Source: Desmodus rotundus (Eukaryota > Chordata > Mammalia > Chiroptera > Phyllostomidae). Taken from it: a DNA stretch of 64,000 bases. Below the pieces are notes generated by a model. It was not told where the DNA came from, did no database searches, and saw only the letters and a program-made list of their open reading frames with translations. Numbering within the stretch: the first letter of the stretch is position 1; each line of letters starts with the position of its first letter. The stretch spans positions 52,940,873-53,004,872 of the forward strand of contig NC_071399.1 in the NCBI RefSeq assembly GCF_022682495.2, written 5' to 3'. The translations under genes and the position numbers were made by a program. This document shows, in pieces, positions 45,331-57,010 of the stretch.

Positions 45331-48300
45331 ACATTGTAGGATGGATTTTTTGTTTTTTAGTTTATTCTTTGGGTAAACATTTTTATTTTTATTGACACTA
45401 AATATATTTATAATCAAATGTTCTCATTTTTAAAAGTGGCATTTAAACCAGCTACTTGTTGTGACCCTAGATCATAGAAAATTTTGTTAATAGCTCATAA
45501 TTCAAATGACTTTGTTGAGAAGATTTCTTCATGCTGAATTAAGGAACTTTGTGCTTACTGGTTGAATTGAGCAGAATTTAGAAGGAATTGTAATCACATG
45601 GTACTGGTAACTTTTGTGCTATAAGCAAAAGAATCTATTATAAAGATATGGGAAAATTCTCCCTAAAATTATTTTTTCTCTTTCTTCTGTATAGTTTTAG
45701 CTCATTCAGAGCACCAAGTTATTTAGGATTTTGAGTTTCATTAAAAAGAATTTTGGAAAGAAAGGAGAAAGCATCCTGCCTTTGTACAAAATATGGTGGC
45801 TCTACACGCCTATTATTTTGCTCAGTTTTTATTTCAAGAAAGATAAGTAAAGGTAGGTAGATAATTAACTGATTTGAGGACTTAAAAGGTTCAAATTTTT
45901 ACTAAGAAGTACTGTATGACTGTAAAAGATGAAAGCTATGAAAAAGCATATGATTGAGATTATGAAATCATGAAGAATATGAATTAAGGTGAAGATACTT
46001 AAAGTAGGAGTGCTACCCTGAATCTTGAGAGATAACATATAAGGAAAAGAAAATAAATTTCTGTGTTGTACAGAAGGTGGCAAGTCTTGGAACTCACTGA
46101 AAATATTTTTGAAAATAATTTTTATATATTGATTCTAGGTCTATTGGATTTTTAAAAGGGAAATCAGGAAATTGGGGGAGGGTAATATCTTGAACTTAGT
46201 TTATGGAAGATGCCATGAAGAATACCCTGCCCTCCTATAGTACAATCCCTCTTGGTATCTTCGTCAGAGGTCAGAGGACAGGTGGTTAGCTCACTGTGTA
46301 TAGTTCATCTGCCCTTCCCCTCCACAACTCATTTTAGAAGTGACCCGAGGATGGCATTCTATTATCTCACCAAGCTGTTAAACATCAACTATATACTCTC
46401 CAGTGAAAATGCTTTTCTACCAGATAATGGGGGGGAGGGGCAAATCATCAATATAGTTGTAAAATAGGTTAAATTATATTATAAATATATCATATTCTAC
46501 TTATACATCAAGGATAAATATAAACATAATTAACCTGCCCAAGAGCCACTGCTTTGAAATTATTTTGAAAGGACCTTTTGAGGATAATATTTATTTTCTC
46601 TTTGACTCTATCCCAATTTATTAGAAGTAGTATTTCTAAATTTATACATATGATTATTTTCTTCATATGAAAATAAAAACTCTCATTCTAGGGAAAGCTG
46701 GACATTATGCCTTATCTTCTTCCAGATAGTCCTGTTTCCGTGTCAGATTTCTATAGTAAGTTTACAGTGATTTTTATGTTGTAATAGCAGACTATCTTAG
46801 GATCATATGCTTGAGCTGTGATAGTGATGGTGACCTCATTCTGCTATCCTTTAGAAGAAGAACCCAGCAAGAGAGTATGTATATACCCATCAATTCCTAT
46901 CTCTCAGCTCCACTGAAAAACTACCCCCGTATCTTGCCATTGAGAATGTTATCTTTACATGTGAAACAATTAGTGCAAGAGGCTGAGAACATATTTTTCA
47001 ATATATTTTTGGAGAGGGACAATGAGCTCACAATATTATTTTATTTTATTTGTTTATTTTCCCATTCAGTTAATAGATAAACAGAGGTAGGAAGATGCTA
47101 CCTACTATTAAAGCTGATGGCAGACCATTTTATTTCCTGATACTATTCTGAGATACAAAGTCAGTCTCTTCTAGTTTCTCCACAGAATAACGTCATTTTA
47201 GTCATATCTTATTAATCCTCTATCTGAAAAACATGGGTAATGATAATTGAAAGGCACTTAAGTTTCTCATAAGAATATTTTGTCCATCTTCCGCATATAC
47301 ACTGTCTACCTTGTAAATGCCCTGCAAGAATTGCGAAAACTGATACAGAGATAAGCAAACTAATCACATATTCTGAAAGCCCCTTTTCTAATTTTACTTT
47401 TCTGTGCATCAATCTTTAGAGAAATGTCTAGTAGAACAGTGGTTTTCAGTAGTATGGACTCAGAAAGTTATAGAGAAATAATAATAGTAACCTATTTTTT
47501 TTTCAAATTTTAGTGTTGTTAAAGTACAGTTCTCTGCCTTTTCTCCCCACCCCAGCATAGTAACCTATTTTAAAGTGAGTTTGTTTTTCTCTTTCTCTCT
47601 CTGTATGTCTTCTTTTCATGGATCTAGATCAAAGCACATATTAGATACTGTGTTGACATTTGGAGATTTTGAAACTGTTAATCAGTTGGTGTTCATGATA
47701 GAAACCAAGCTCCTGAGACCAAATATAAAACTCTTTTTGCTCACACTTTCATATTTATTAGTAGAGTTCATTGATCTCTCTTGGGCAGAGGAAATAATTT
47801 AATGGAATTAAAGAATTGATTTGCGTTTTATAATAATACAGTCCATATTAATGAAGAGTTTCCAGAAGTTTGACCCAACATAGAGAATTTAGTGGGAATA
47901 AGTAACCCAACATCTGTTTTCCTAGAAGATGTGGAGATTTCCCTGTTACTTGTATATGTGTAAATCTACACTTAATCTGTGGGTTTTGCCTTATTTTTAG
48001 ACCTGACTATTTTTAGACCTGGATTTCATATGAAGAAAAACAGAATCTTAATACAAATTTGTGGCAGTACATAAAATAAGTTTTATAATAGGTTATAAAA
48101 ATCTTAAGTTGTTTGGCTCAAGTGTCATGTCAGATTCTTTTGTCTGGTTATTCTTTTTTTAGTGTTGAAGCCAGTGATTTCATAGAATTGAAGAAATACA
48201 AGTTATTATTCTTTTCCTTTACAACCAGATAAAGGGCATATTTCCAGATTTCTTTCCATACCATAAACAGCCCCAGATCTAACATCTTTTTCTTCTGTTT

Positions 48301-50171
48301 AAGTACTGGTTGGATTAAAGACCAAGTCAACTCCTATCATAATTTAAGAATAAATAAATTTAAGGGACTTGTAATGAAAATAATCACTGTCTAAAACATG
48401 TTGAAGTCTTAGGATCATTTTTGACTCCTTGGCTAAGATTTTCTTCCCAAAGCTAAATTCAAACCAAATACCTTTCTCCCTCTTGAATCTAATCTATAAT
48501 CCGTATGTCTTCCTGTTTATCCAAATAGAGTGGAAATAGCTTTGCTTCTTATATTCTTATTTGTTTTCACTGCCTCGTCTTGGATTTATACTTGCTTCTC
48601 ATTTTGCCTTGCTTTTTTGCACTTTTCTCTCATCAAGATTTCAGGATATCTGTATTCATTTAAGTGGTTTATATTCCACCTTGGAGCCTGGCTTTCTAGA
48701 TAATTCTGTAACTCTTCTTGTTTTTTGATAAATTGTTTTGCTACAATCTGTCATCTTTTCTGTCTTCTTAGAACTTTTCTTTTCCACCTGTAATAACCTT
48801 CAGAAGGCTATCTAAGAGTTCACTTACCTCAACTCTTTCGATTTTTTAAAATAAGATTTATTTTCAAAGAACAATGTGTATCATCACCACATAAGAACTT
48901 TAAATGGTGACTCTAGTAATTTTTTCAACTCCCAGGCTTACTGAGGCTTCTATCTCATGTCATTTTCAATTTCTCCTTGATAATGATGTTGCTTTGTCTC
49001 CTGCCTCGTTTATGTAGAATACATGTTAAATTTTATTTTGATCCATCAGAGTATAAAATTTAGTACAGTATAAAATTTAAAAAGCAGAATAAAATTTTCC
49101 TTATAATTTGAAGGGACATTTTTTATTAAATATAATTTCATATTTCTTGCCTATAATATCAGAGACATGCTATAAGAGGACAAATAACTATGTATTGTAT
49201 TCTTTGCCACAATGTAAAAGATAAATTATAATGCATTATGTTGTTACTTGTAATTGCAAAATTACAAATATTACACCATGTATGAAATAGTCATCTTAAT
49301 AAGTTTCATCAGTGTACTAATATGGCAATTGCACAAACAAGAAATTTTATAAGTTAAATTGTAAAGGTAGAAAGTATAACCTTTATTGCAATAAGTGGCT
49401 TCCCAAATATACTTTACTGAAAACAATAGAGTATGGATGATTCTCTGTAATGTAATACCATTACTTGAAAAGATTATTCAACTTTATGCCCAACTAATTG
49501 TAAGTCACCATTGTAATTATTGCCTATCACAATAACATTTCTTCATTTTAAAAATAAATAATGAAATAAATATAACTTGGTCATAAAGACTTTTTAGTAT
49601 AATTTCTTATCACATTTAAAATCTTCACATAGTGTTCTATTTTTATATAAAAATGCCACATACTTTTTTGTTTATATTTTACAGCTTCAGAAGAGAAGTG
49701 TAAGTCAGTTTATAATGCCTCTCTAATTATTTGAATTCATACTTTAAATGCACAGGAAAGCTACTTCTTTCATGTAGAAGTCAAATGAAGAAGCAGTTAT
49801 ACAGATTGTAATTACTTAAATAAAAGTCCAGTGTCTTGTCACTTTCACACACACACACACACACACACATACACACACCCCCAAAATCCAACATATATAT
49901 AATTTAGGCGATAGGTTGAAATAGGAGATGTGGTGATTATAGGGAAGGTTTTGTGAAAGTTCTTTTTTTCTTAAATCTGTGGCTGTTATTGAGAACTGAA
50001 TAAATACTCTTTTTTTTTGGAGACTTAATTCAGGATGTATTTGGAAAACAACTGATTTCTATACCCCAATAATTTGAACAGGAAGTTCCTGTTGAAACCA
50101 CTCAACACTGCTGTTACAGTGGAAAAGCAGTCAGAGACAATACATAAATGAGTGTTCTACCTTATCACATT
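45331..50171. other. Long intron stretch, nothing recognised
   Basis: Almost 5 kb of AT-rich VWA8 intron with no named repeat, retrocopy or exon. Open frames are short and show no domain. A (CA)n run lies at 49848-49877. Parts may be repeats too old to recognise by eye. Confidence 0.4.
49848..49877. repeat. (CA)n microsatellite
   Basis: A CA dinucleotide run with one TA interruption. Confidence 0.9.
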
Positions 50172-50366
50172 TTTGGTGGTTTTTAAAAATATATATTTTA
50201 TTGATTATGCTATTACAGCTGTCCCATTTTCTTCTCCCCTTTATTCCTCTCTGCCCTGTGCCCCACTCCCACCAGAATTGCCTCCCCCTTAGTTCATGTC
50301 CATGGGTCATACATATAAGTTCTTTGGCCTCTACATTTCCTATACTATTTGTAACCTTCTCCTCTC

Positions 50367-50934
50367 TGTGGAAGACCCCATCCCGCAGTGTCCCCCGGAG
50401 TCACAGATGAAATGAGGCTACCAACACAAGATCTGCTTGGGGAGAAAAGGCTGGCTAATCTCTCAGAGAAGAGCCCCGAAGTCCTTTCTCCTGAGACTTT
50501 TATTGAGAATGATACTTGCAGGGTTATACAGCATGCATGAAAAGCTCATCAATTAATGTCTAAAGCCCATAGTTACAGCAAACAGATGTTATCTATAGAT
50601 AACAATTGAGGAAACACAGAGATCTACCTCAGGTCAAGGTCTGTTAGAAATGCTGCCAGTCAAAGGCGTGGTTCACGAGATTAGGAGTTCACTCCTTGTG
50701 CTTTGGATTTAGATATCTGATTCCTGGCAACAAGGCTATACAAAGCAAAGCAAGCCTCAAGGGGTATAATGCATTCTTTAAGCCTGATTTACCATGGGAA
50801 CCCTCTGAGCTAGTATTGGGTCACGCCTGCCTCCCAGCATTCCCAGCATTCTGGTCAAGACTTATTGGCCCTTATTCAAGGCCTGGCTTGCGTGGGGCTA
50901 TAATTCCCGATACCACACAAGGTGGTCCCCAACA
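50367..50934 (-). mobile_element. Solo LTR nested in half-L1-like copy 3
   Basis: A 568-bp LTR from TGTGGAAGACC to CCCCAACA, bounded by CCTCTC (50361-50366) and CCTGTC (50935-50940), a 6-bp TSD with one change. It interrupts the 3'UTR of the half-L1-like element, which resumes at CTGTCTATTTTGTACC. It is related to the LTR at 9878-10631. TTTATT near 50500 suggests minus orientation. No viral genes remain. Confidence 0.8.
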
Positions 50935-51395
50935 CCTGTCTATTTTGTACCTACCATTTATACTACCTATTCCCTGTACCTTGTCCCCCATTGCCCTCCC
51001 TTACCCTCCACACTGATAACCCTCCATGTGACCTCCATTTCTGTGATTCTATTCCTGTTCTAGTTGTTTCCTTAATTTGTTTTTGTTTTTGTTTTAGGTT
51101 CGTTGTTAATAACTATGAGTTTGTTGTCATTTTACTGTTCATATTTTTTATCATATTTTTCTTAGATAAGTCCCTTTAACATTTCATATAATAAGAACTT
51201 GGTGATGATGAACTCCTTTAACTTGACCTTATCTGAGAAGCACTTTGTCTGCCAATCCATTCTGAAGGATAGCTTTGCTGGATAGAATAATCTTGAATGT
51301 AGGTCCTTGCCTTTCATGACTTGGAATACTTCTTTCCAGCCCCTTCTTGCTTTTAAGATTCTCTCCTTCTCTTTAATCTTGGGTAATGTAATTAT

Positions 51396-51603
51396 TATAT
51401 TTTTAAAAGATTTTATTTATTTTTAGAGAGGGAAAGAGAAAGAGAAGGAGAGGGAGAGAAACATCAGTGTATGGTCACCTTTCTTGCACCCCCTACTGGG
51501 AACCTGGCCTGCAACCCAGGCATGTGCCCTGACTGGGAATCAAACCAGCGAACCTTTGGTTCACAGGCTGGGACTCAATCCACTGAGCCACACCAGTCAG
51601 GGC
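51396..51603 (-). mobile_element. VES-type SINE 4, nested in half-L1-like copy 3
   Basis: A well-preserved reversed VES SINE with a GATTTTATTTATTTTTAGAG left end and a tRNA-like head ending CCAGTCAGGGC. The 17-bp TSD lies at 51379-51395 and 51604-51620 (one mismatch) and is itself half-L1 ORF1 sequence. Confidence 0.95.
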
Positions 51604-52854
51604 TTGGGTGATGTAATTATGATGTGCCTTGGTGTATGCTTCCTTGGGTTCAACTTCTTTGGGACTCTCTGAGCTTCCTGGACTTCCTGGAAGTCTATTT
51701 CATTTGCCAGATTAGGGAAGTTCACCTTCATTATGTTTTCAAATAAGTTTTCAATTTCTTGCTCTTCCCCTTCTCCTTCTGGCACTACTATGATATGGAT
51801 GTTGGAACATTTAAAGTTGTCCTGGAGTTTCCTAAGCCTCTACTCATTTTTTTGAATTCTTGTCTCTTCATTCTGTTCTGGTTGAATGTTTCTTTCCTCC
51901 TTCTGATCCGAATTGTTGATTTGAGTTCTGGTTTCTTTCCTGTCACTGTTGGTTTCCTGTATATTTTTCTTTATTTCACTTTTCATAGCCTTCACTTTTT
52001 CCTCTATTTTGGGACCATACTCAACCATTTCTGTGAGCATCCTGATGACCAGTGTTTTGAACTCTTCCTCTGATAGGTTGGCTATCTCTTCACTGCTTAG
52101 TTCTATTTTTGGACCTTTGCTCTATTCTTTCATTTGGGCCATGTGCTTTTGTCTTGGCAGACATGTTACATTGTAAGGGGCAGAGCCTTAGGTATGAGCC
52201 AGGGTGGGGCAACACATATCATTGCATTTTAGCCCTGTATATGGGGGAGGCATCAGAGAAGGTATGATGCTGCTTCCTCAGCTCTTGGCTGGCTTTCAGT
52301 CACTTTCCCCACTACTCAGAAATGAATTGGGCCCTTATGGTGCTGATTCCTAGATGGGTTGGTGTGTGTACATTCTAGGACCCTGTGGGTCTTCCAGAGA
52401 ACTTTCCTGTGAGGCTGGGAGTTTCTCCCACCCCCGCAACCCCCATAGATTTTTATGACCAGAGGTTTTGAGGCTTTATTTCCCTGTGCCGCACCCTGTG
52501 TTGCATGGTCCGTTTCATTCTGCAGTTGTTCCTCCTGGTGTATCCACATGCAAATGGGGCACCACCGGGTCTGCCAGCTGCTGCCTGACCCACCCAGTCC
52601 TCCACCTGCCACCTTGCTTTGAGTCCTCTCCACCTTGGCTACCTGTGTCCACCCCTCCTGCCAGTCTGAATGAATGTTTTTTCTTTAACTCCTTGGTTGT
52701 CGGACTTCCATACAGTTTGATTTTCTGGCAGTTCTGGTTATTTTTTGTTTTTAAATTTGTTGTTGTCCTTCTTTTGTTTGTGCAAGGAGGCAAAGTGTAT
52801 CTATCTACCTATGCCTCCATCTTGGTTGGAAGTCTTTGGTGGTTTTTAAAGTAA

Positions 52855-53653
52855 TGTTTATTGAGGTATAATTCACATATAGTAAAATTCAGTGCATCTT
52901 GCCAAGTACATTTGGTTGTGTAACCACCACAATGGAGACATAAAACATTTCCATCACCTCAAAAAATTCCCTTTTGCCCCTTTTAGTCACTTGTCCACCA
53001 CCCCAGATCCTGGCAAACACATCTGTTTTCTATTTCTATTAGTTTTGCCTTTTCCAAAATGGCATATAAATAGAATTAGTAAGTAGTTTGTGCCTCTTGA
53101 GTCTGGTTACTTTCACTTACATAATACCCTTGAGATTCATCACATTGTTGCATCTATCAGTGGTTTGTTGTTTTGAATTGCTGGTATCATAAATCATTTT
53201 TATTGGTGTTTATATCTATACTTCTCTGTGTTCCTACTACTTTATCTTTATTTCTGATGCTGAGACCTTCCAACCTAGATTATCCACACTAGCTTTCTAA
53301 GCTTTCCTCCTGTTTCCAGCCTTGGTTTTTCCCATTCTGTTCTTCAACACTGAATTTTTTTCTTTCTAATAGCTCCCTGCTGCTGCTGCTGCTTCTCATT
53401 CAATTTATTTAAACAAAAAAACAGTCCACCTGTTTTTCCCACCCCCATTTCCCACCTCTGGTACCCATCAGTCTATTCTGTATCTATAAGCTTGGTTTAT
53501 TTATTATTTATTTATTTAATTAGATTCCACAGATAAGACATATATGGTATTTGTCTTTCTCTGACTTATCTCACTTAGCATATTGCTGTTGCAGTCCATG
53601 AATGTTGTCTCAAGACAAGATACCAATCTTTTTTATGGCCAAATAATATTCTA

Positions 53654-53685
<32 letters not shown>

Positions 53686-54345
53686 ATAATATTCTATATT
53701 CTATGTGTATATATTTATAGAATATAGAACATTATTTATACACATCTCTATTACATGGTTGTCTAGTCCACTGATGGACACTTAAGCTATTTTCATATCT
53801 TGGCTTTTGTAAATGATGCTTCAGTGAACTTTTCAAGTTAGAGTTTTGGTTTTCTTCTATTAAATTCCCAGAAGTGGGATTGCTGGATTTTATGGTAGTT
53901 CCATTTTTAATATTTTAAGGAACCTCCATAATATTTTCCATGTTGGCTGCAACTATTTTCATTCCCACCAACAGTGCAAAAATGTTCCCTTTTCTCCACA
54001 TTCTCACCAATACTTGAATTTCTTGTTATTTCTTGAATTTCTTGAATACTTGAATACTTGTTATTTCTAGTCTTTTTGATAACAGCTGTTCTAACAGGTG
54101 TGAAGTAAAATCCCATGTGGTTTTGATTTGCATTTCCCTGATGATTAATGATGTGGATCATCTTTTCATGTACCAGTAGCCATATGTATGTTTCTTTGGG
54201 AAAACATCTATTCAGATAGTATTTTTTAATCATATGTTTGTTTTTTGCTATTGTTTGCTAATTTTGAGTTGCACGAGTTTTTACATACTTTGGGTATTAG
54301 CCCTTTATTATATATATGATTTGCAAGTATTTTCCAATTTATTGG
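52855..54345 (-). mobile_element. Antisense old L1 fragments
   Basis: 52855-53200 is an antisense L1 3'UTR (TTATTGAGGTATAATTCACA). 53400-54345 is another, with the ORF2 end at its right (GTTGGCTGCAACTATTTTCA, TTTGATTTGCATTTCCCTGA). A (GT)n run and a hairpin lie inside at 53657-53735. Confidence 0.7.
53657..53735. repeat. (GT)n tract followed by a near-perfect hairpin
   Basis: About 14 GT units are followed by GATAATATTCTATATTCTAT (53685-53704), a 12-base loop, and its reverse complement with one mismatch (53717-53735). Confidence 0.85.
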
Positions 54346-54765
54346 GGTGACATTGGTCAATAAAAGTATATAGGTTTCAGAGGAGGTAAAATTCTATAAC
54401 ACATTCATCTGTACATTGTGTTATGTGTTCACCACCCCTTCCAGCATCATTTATTCCCACTTTACCCTCTCTTAACTCCCTCTGCCCCACCTTACCCACT
54501 GGAAAACACACCATACTATTGTTTGCCTATGAAATTTCTTTCTTTCTTTTTTTTTTTGCTTAGTCCCATCACCTTCACCCAGACCTCCCACCTGCTCCAC
54601 TCTGATAGCTGTCAGTCTGTTTTCTGTACCTATGAGTCTGTTTTTGTTTGTTAGCTTATTTTCTTCACTAGATTCCACATACAAGCAAAATCATATAGTA
54701 CTTGTCCTTCCCTGACTGGCTTATTTCACTTAGCATAATGTCCTTCAGGCTGGCTGACTGTGACT
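54346..54765 (-). mobile_element. Antisense L1 3' end
   Basis: A 3'UTR-type fragment with GGGTGACATTGGTCAATAAA, TTCACTAGATTCCACATACA and CTTATTTCACTTAGCATAAT, a different L1 subfamily from its left neighbour. Confidence 0.6.
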
Positions 54766-55860
54766 ATCAACCCTGAGTACAGTGTATGAACTGCAGTGCA
54801 GGTGCTGACCACAAGAAGCAGAATTCACCTTGGTAGGATCTGGTGCTTGTTGAGATTTCTCTTTGGATATGCTGCTTGTGAAGCTAATTGGATCTTGTTC
54901 TGATGATATCTGATGCTAGTCACTGGATGTGTTGTTTCTGGGCTTCTTGGCAGGGACTCTGGTTCAGTCCAATGTCAGATGCTGCCTGTAACTTGTCCTG
55001 GGCAACCTGGTGGAGTTGCAAGTGATCCACACTTTGTGGCTGCCTCTGTTGGGCCTGGGTATGCATGAGATGCAAACCAAGGCTGGCTTTCACCAGCACT
55101 GGGCTCAGGAATAGGACTGCAGAAGTCTCAAGGAACCCCAAGGTCCACCTCCACCTACCTCTACCATCTGTGTGCCTGTTAGGCTCAGTCACAGAAGGAG
55201 CCTCTAGTGGTACTTGAGTTGCTAAGTTTTCAGCGAGTCACCAGGTAGGGCAAGAGGTGTTTACCAGGTCTATCTATATACAAACTTGATGCCAGTGTGC
55301 TGTTTCTTAGGCCACTCAGCAAGTGTCCCAGTGTGTACCAAGTGTAGATATTCGTCCCAGGGCTTACATACCTTTGTGATGGTGCAAGGTCTCAGGGAGT
55401 TGTCATGATGAAGTCTGCAGTGTTTATGAGGCCAAAAAACACCAAGATATGGCCTTGTGAAGGGGAAGCTCTACACTGGTTGTGTGTGCGAGGGAAAAAT
55501 TTCCCCTGTCCTAGAGCCACACAACTCAGTCTGTCCCAGATTCTGCCATTAGCCTGATCTCAGTAGGGTGGGGCTGCTGGTAGTTGGGAGAAGTTGCTGG
55601 TCAGGCTTGGGAGAAGTTAGGGGGTGTGGCCTCTGCCCCAGTGCCACACGACTCAGTCCCAGAATCTGCCCAGACCTCAGCAGGGTGAAACCACCAGGAG
55701 TCAGGAGGTTGGAGCTTCTGGGAACCTGGAGAGTGGGGCAGTGGATCTCCCATGAGGGAGAGATGCCAGTCAGGTTCATGGGAAAGTGGGGGGAATGGCC
55801 CTGCCACAAAATCACTCTACTTAGTCACTGGTTGCAATGAAGAGGGCTTTAAGTGATTCA
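54766..55860. repeat. Unidentified GC-richer repeat-like segment
   Basis: Clearly richer in GC than its surroundings and internally repetitive. The block from 55510 (AGCCACACAACTCAGTCTGT) recurs from 55643 (TGCCACACGACTCAGTCCCA) in diverged form. It abuts an L1 3' end, so it could be an L1 5'UTR or an ERV internal fragment. I cannot name it, and no coding frame is convincing. Confidence 0.45.
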
Positions 55861-56789
55861 AAATTAACTTCTTTCCATCAGTAGCAGAGCAACTTAAAAC
55901 AATAATGGTACTGTGTAACAACATGATTGTGTACATAAAAAGAACATTTATTATACATGGGATATGTTAAAAATAGTTCTTGAAAGGAAGAACTAGAGGG
56001 AGAAGCATGGAAGTGTTTACAAATAATTTTATAGTAGATGTAAAATAAGAGGCCCTTTTGTCTGAGATCAAACATAAATGACACTGAAGAATGTTGGCAG
56101 CATGCCTTGCATTCTGTTCGTAGAGCATGTTTAGACTGTAAATAAAGGCTTCATTTCTATTCTAGGGCCTAAAAATTAAAATTCTGTGTTTATGCAATAT
56201 TTATGAAGTATTCTGCCAACAATAGTACAGACATTATTAATCCCATATTGCAAATTTGAAGGCTTATATCAGCTAGTCTTGGTGTATTTTATTCACTTAA
56301 ATTCCAGATTTTCTTAGTATAATATTTATATTGCTGGTAAGATATATTTTAGTAGGATAGGTTTTGCTCAAAGAAGCAAAACTTATTTGAGGTAAACTTG
56401 GAAAACCTACAGAATTCCAACTAGTTTCTTCTGGGCAAAAATCATTAATACTTATTTACTTGAATAAAAAAAACCCCACTGTTTATATTTTTAATTCAGA
56501 AATAAGAAAATGAATAATCATATCCCCCTAGATATATAATTACTATTAACTAAAGCATTTATTAAAGCATTTTAATTTTACTCTTTTGGATATATACTTA
56601 AATATATTTTTAGCAGGAATGGAGACTAGCTGCATTTGGTGGCATTTCAGGGAGTAGTCACTACTTTCTGACTCTTCTCCAAGAATTTGAGAAATAGCTT
56701 TTGTCAAGAGCTGCCTGAGAAGTGTGCATTTGGCATATGAACTCTGTAATGTACACATGGGTTGAATTGGTTGCCATATTTGTCATAGT
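55861..56789. other. Intron, nothing recognised
   Basis: AT-rich, no recognised repeat or gene. Confidence 0.4.
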
Positions 56790-57010
56790 AATATTCTTGA
56801 GGACTTCCTGGCTCCTCTGCTTATTAGCTGTGTGTCCTTGTTTGGGTAAGCCATTTAACCTCTTTGTAACTCAGTTTTCTGATCTGCAAAATGAAGACAG
56901 TAATTGTATCAAAGAAGGGTTCAGTCTGTTAGGATTATGTAAGGATTACACAAATTAATTTGTTAAGTATTTGGCACCTAGTAAGCTCTCCATAAATATT
57001 AGCTGCTATA
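56790..57010 (-). repeat. MIR SINE, antisense
   Basis: TTAGCTGTGTGTCCTTGTTT, AGCCATTTAACCTCTTTGTA, ATCTGCAAAATGAAGA and GCACCTAGTAAGCTCTCCAT follow the order of a reversed MIR. Confidence 0.75.

Larger units (their letters stand above)
50188..52832 (-). mobile_element. Half-L1-like retroposon, copy 3, with nested LTR and SINE
   Basis: Minus-strand element with a 5'UTR (about 52830 to 52170), a decayed ORF1 (about 52140 to 51180) and an ORF2-free 3'UTR. A 16-bp TSD, TTTGGTGGTTTTTAAA, lies at 50172-50187 and 52833-52848. Without the LTR and the SINE (plus their TSDs) it would be about 1.85 kb, like copy 1. The ORF1 piece at 51840-52040 still shows MLTEMVEYGPKIEEK. It lacks the same general part of the ORF1 C-terminal domain as copy 1, but with a different breakpoint. 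Confidence 0.85.

Noticed and set aside
52316..52854. Frames of 105 and 128 codons on opposite strands
   Set aside because: Both fall in the 5'UTR of half-L1-like copy 3 and have no conserved counterpart in copies 1 and 2.
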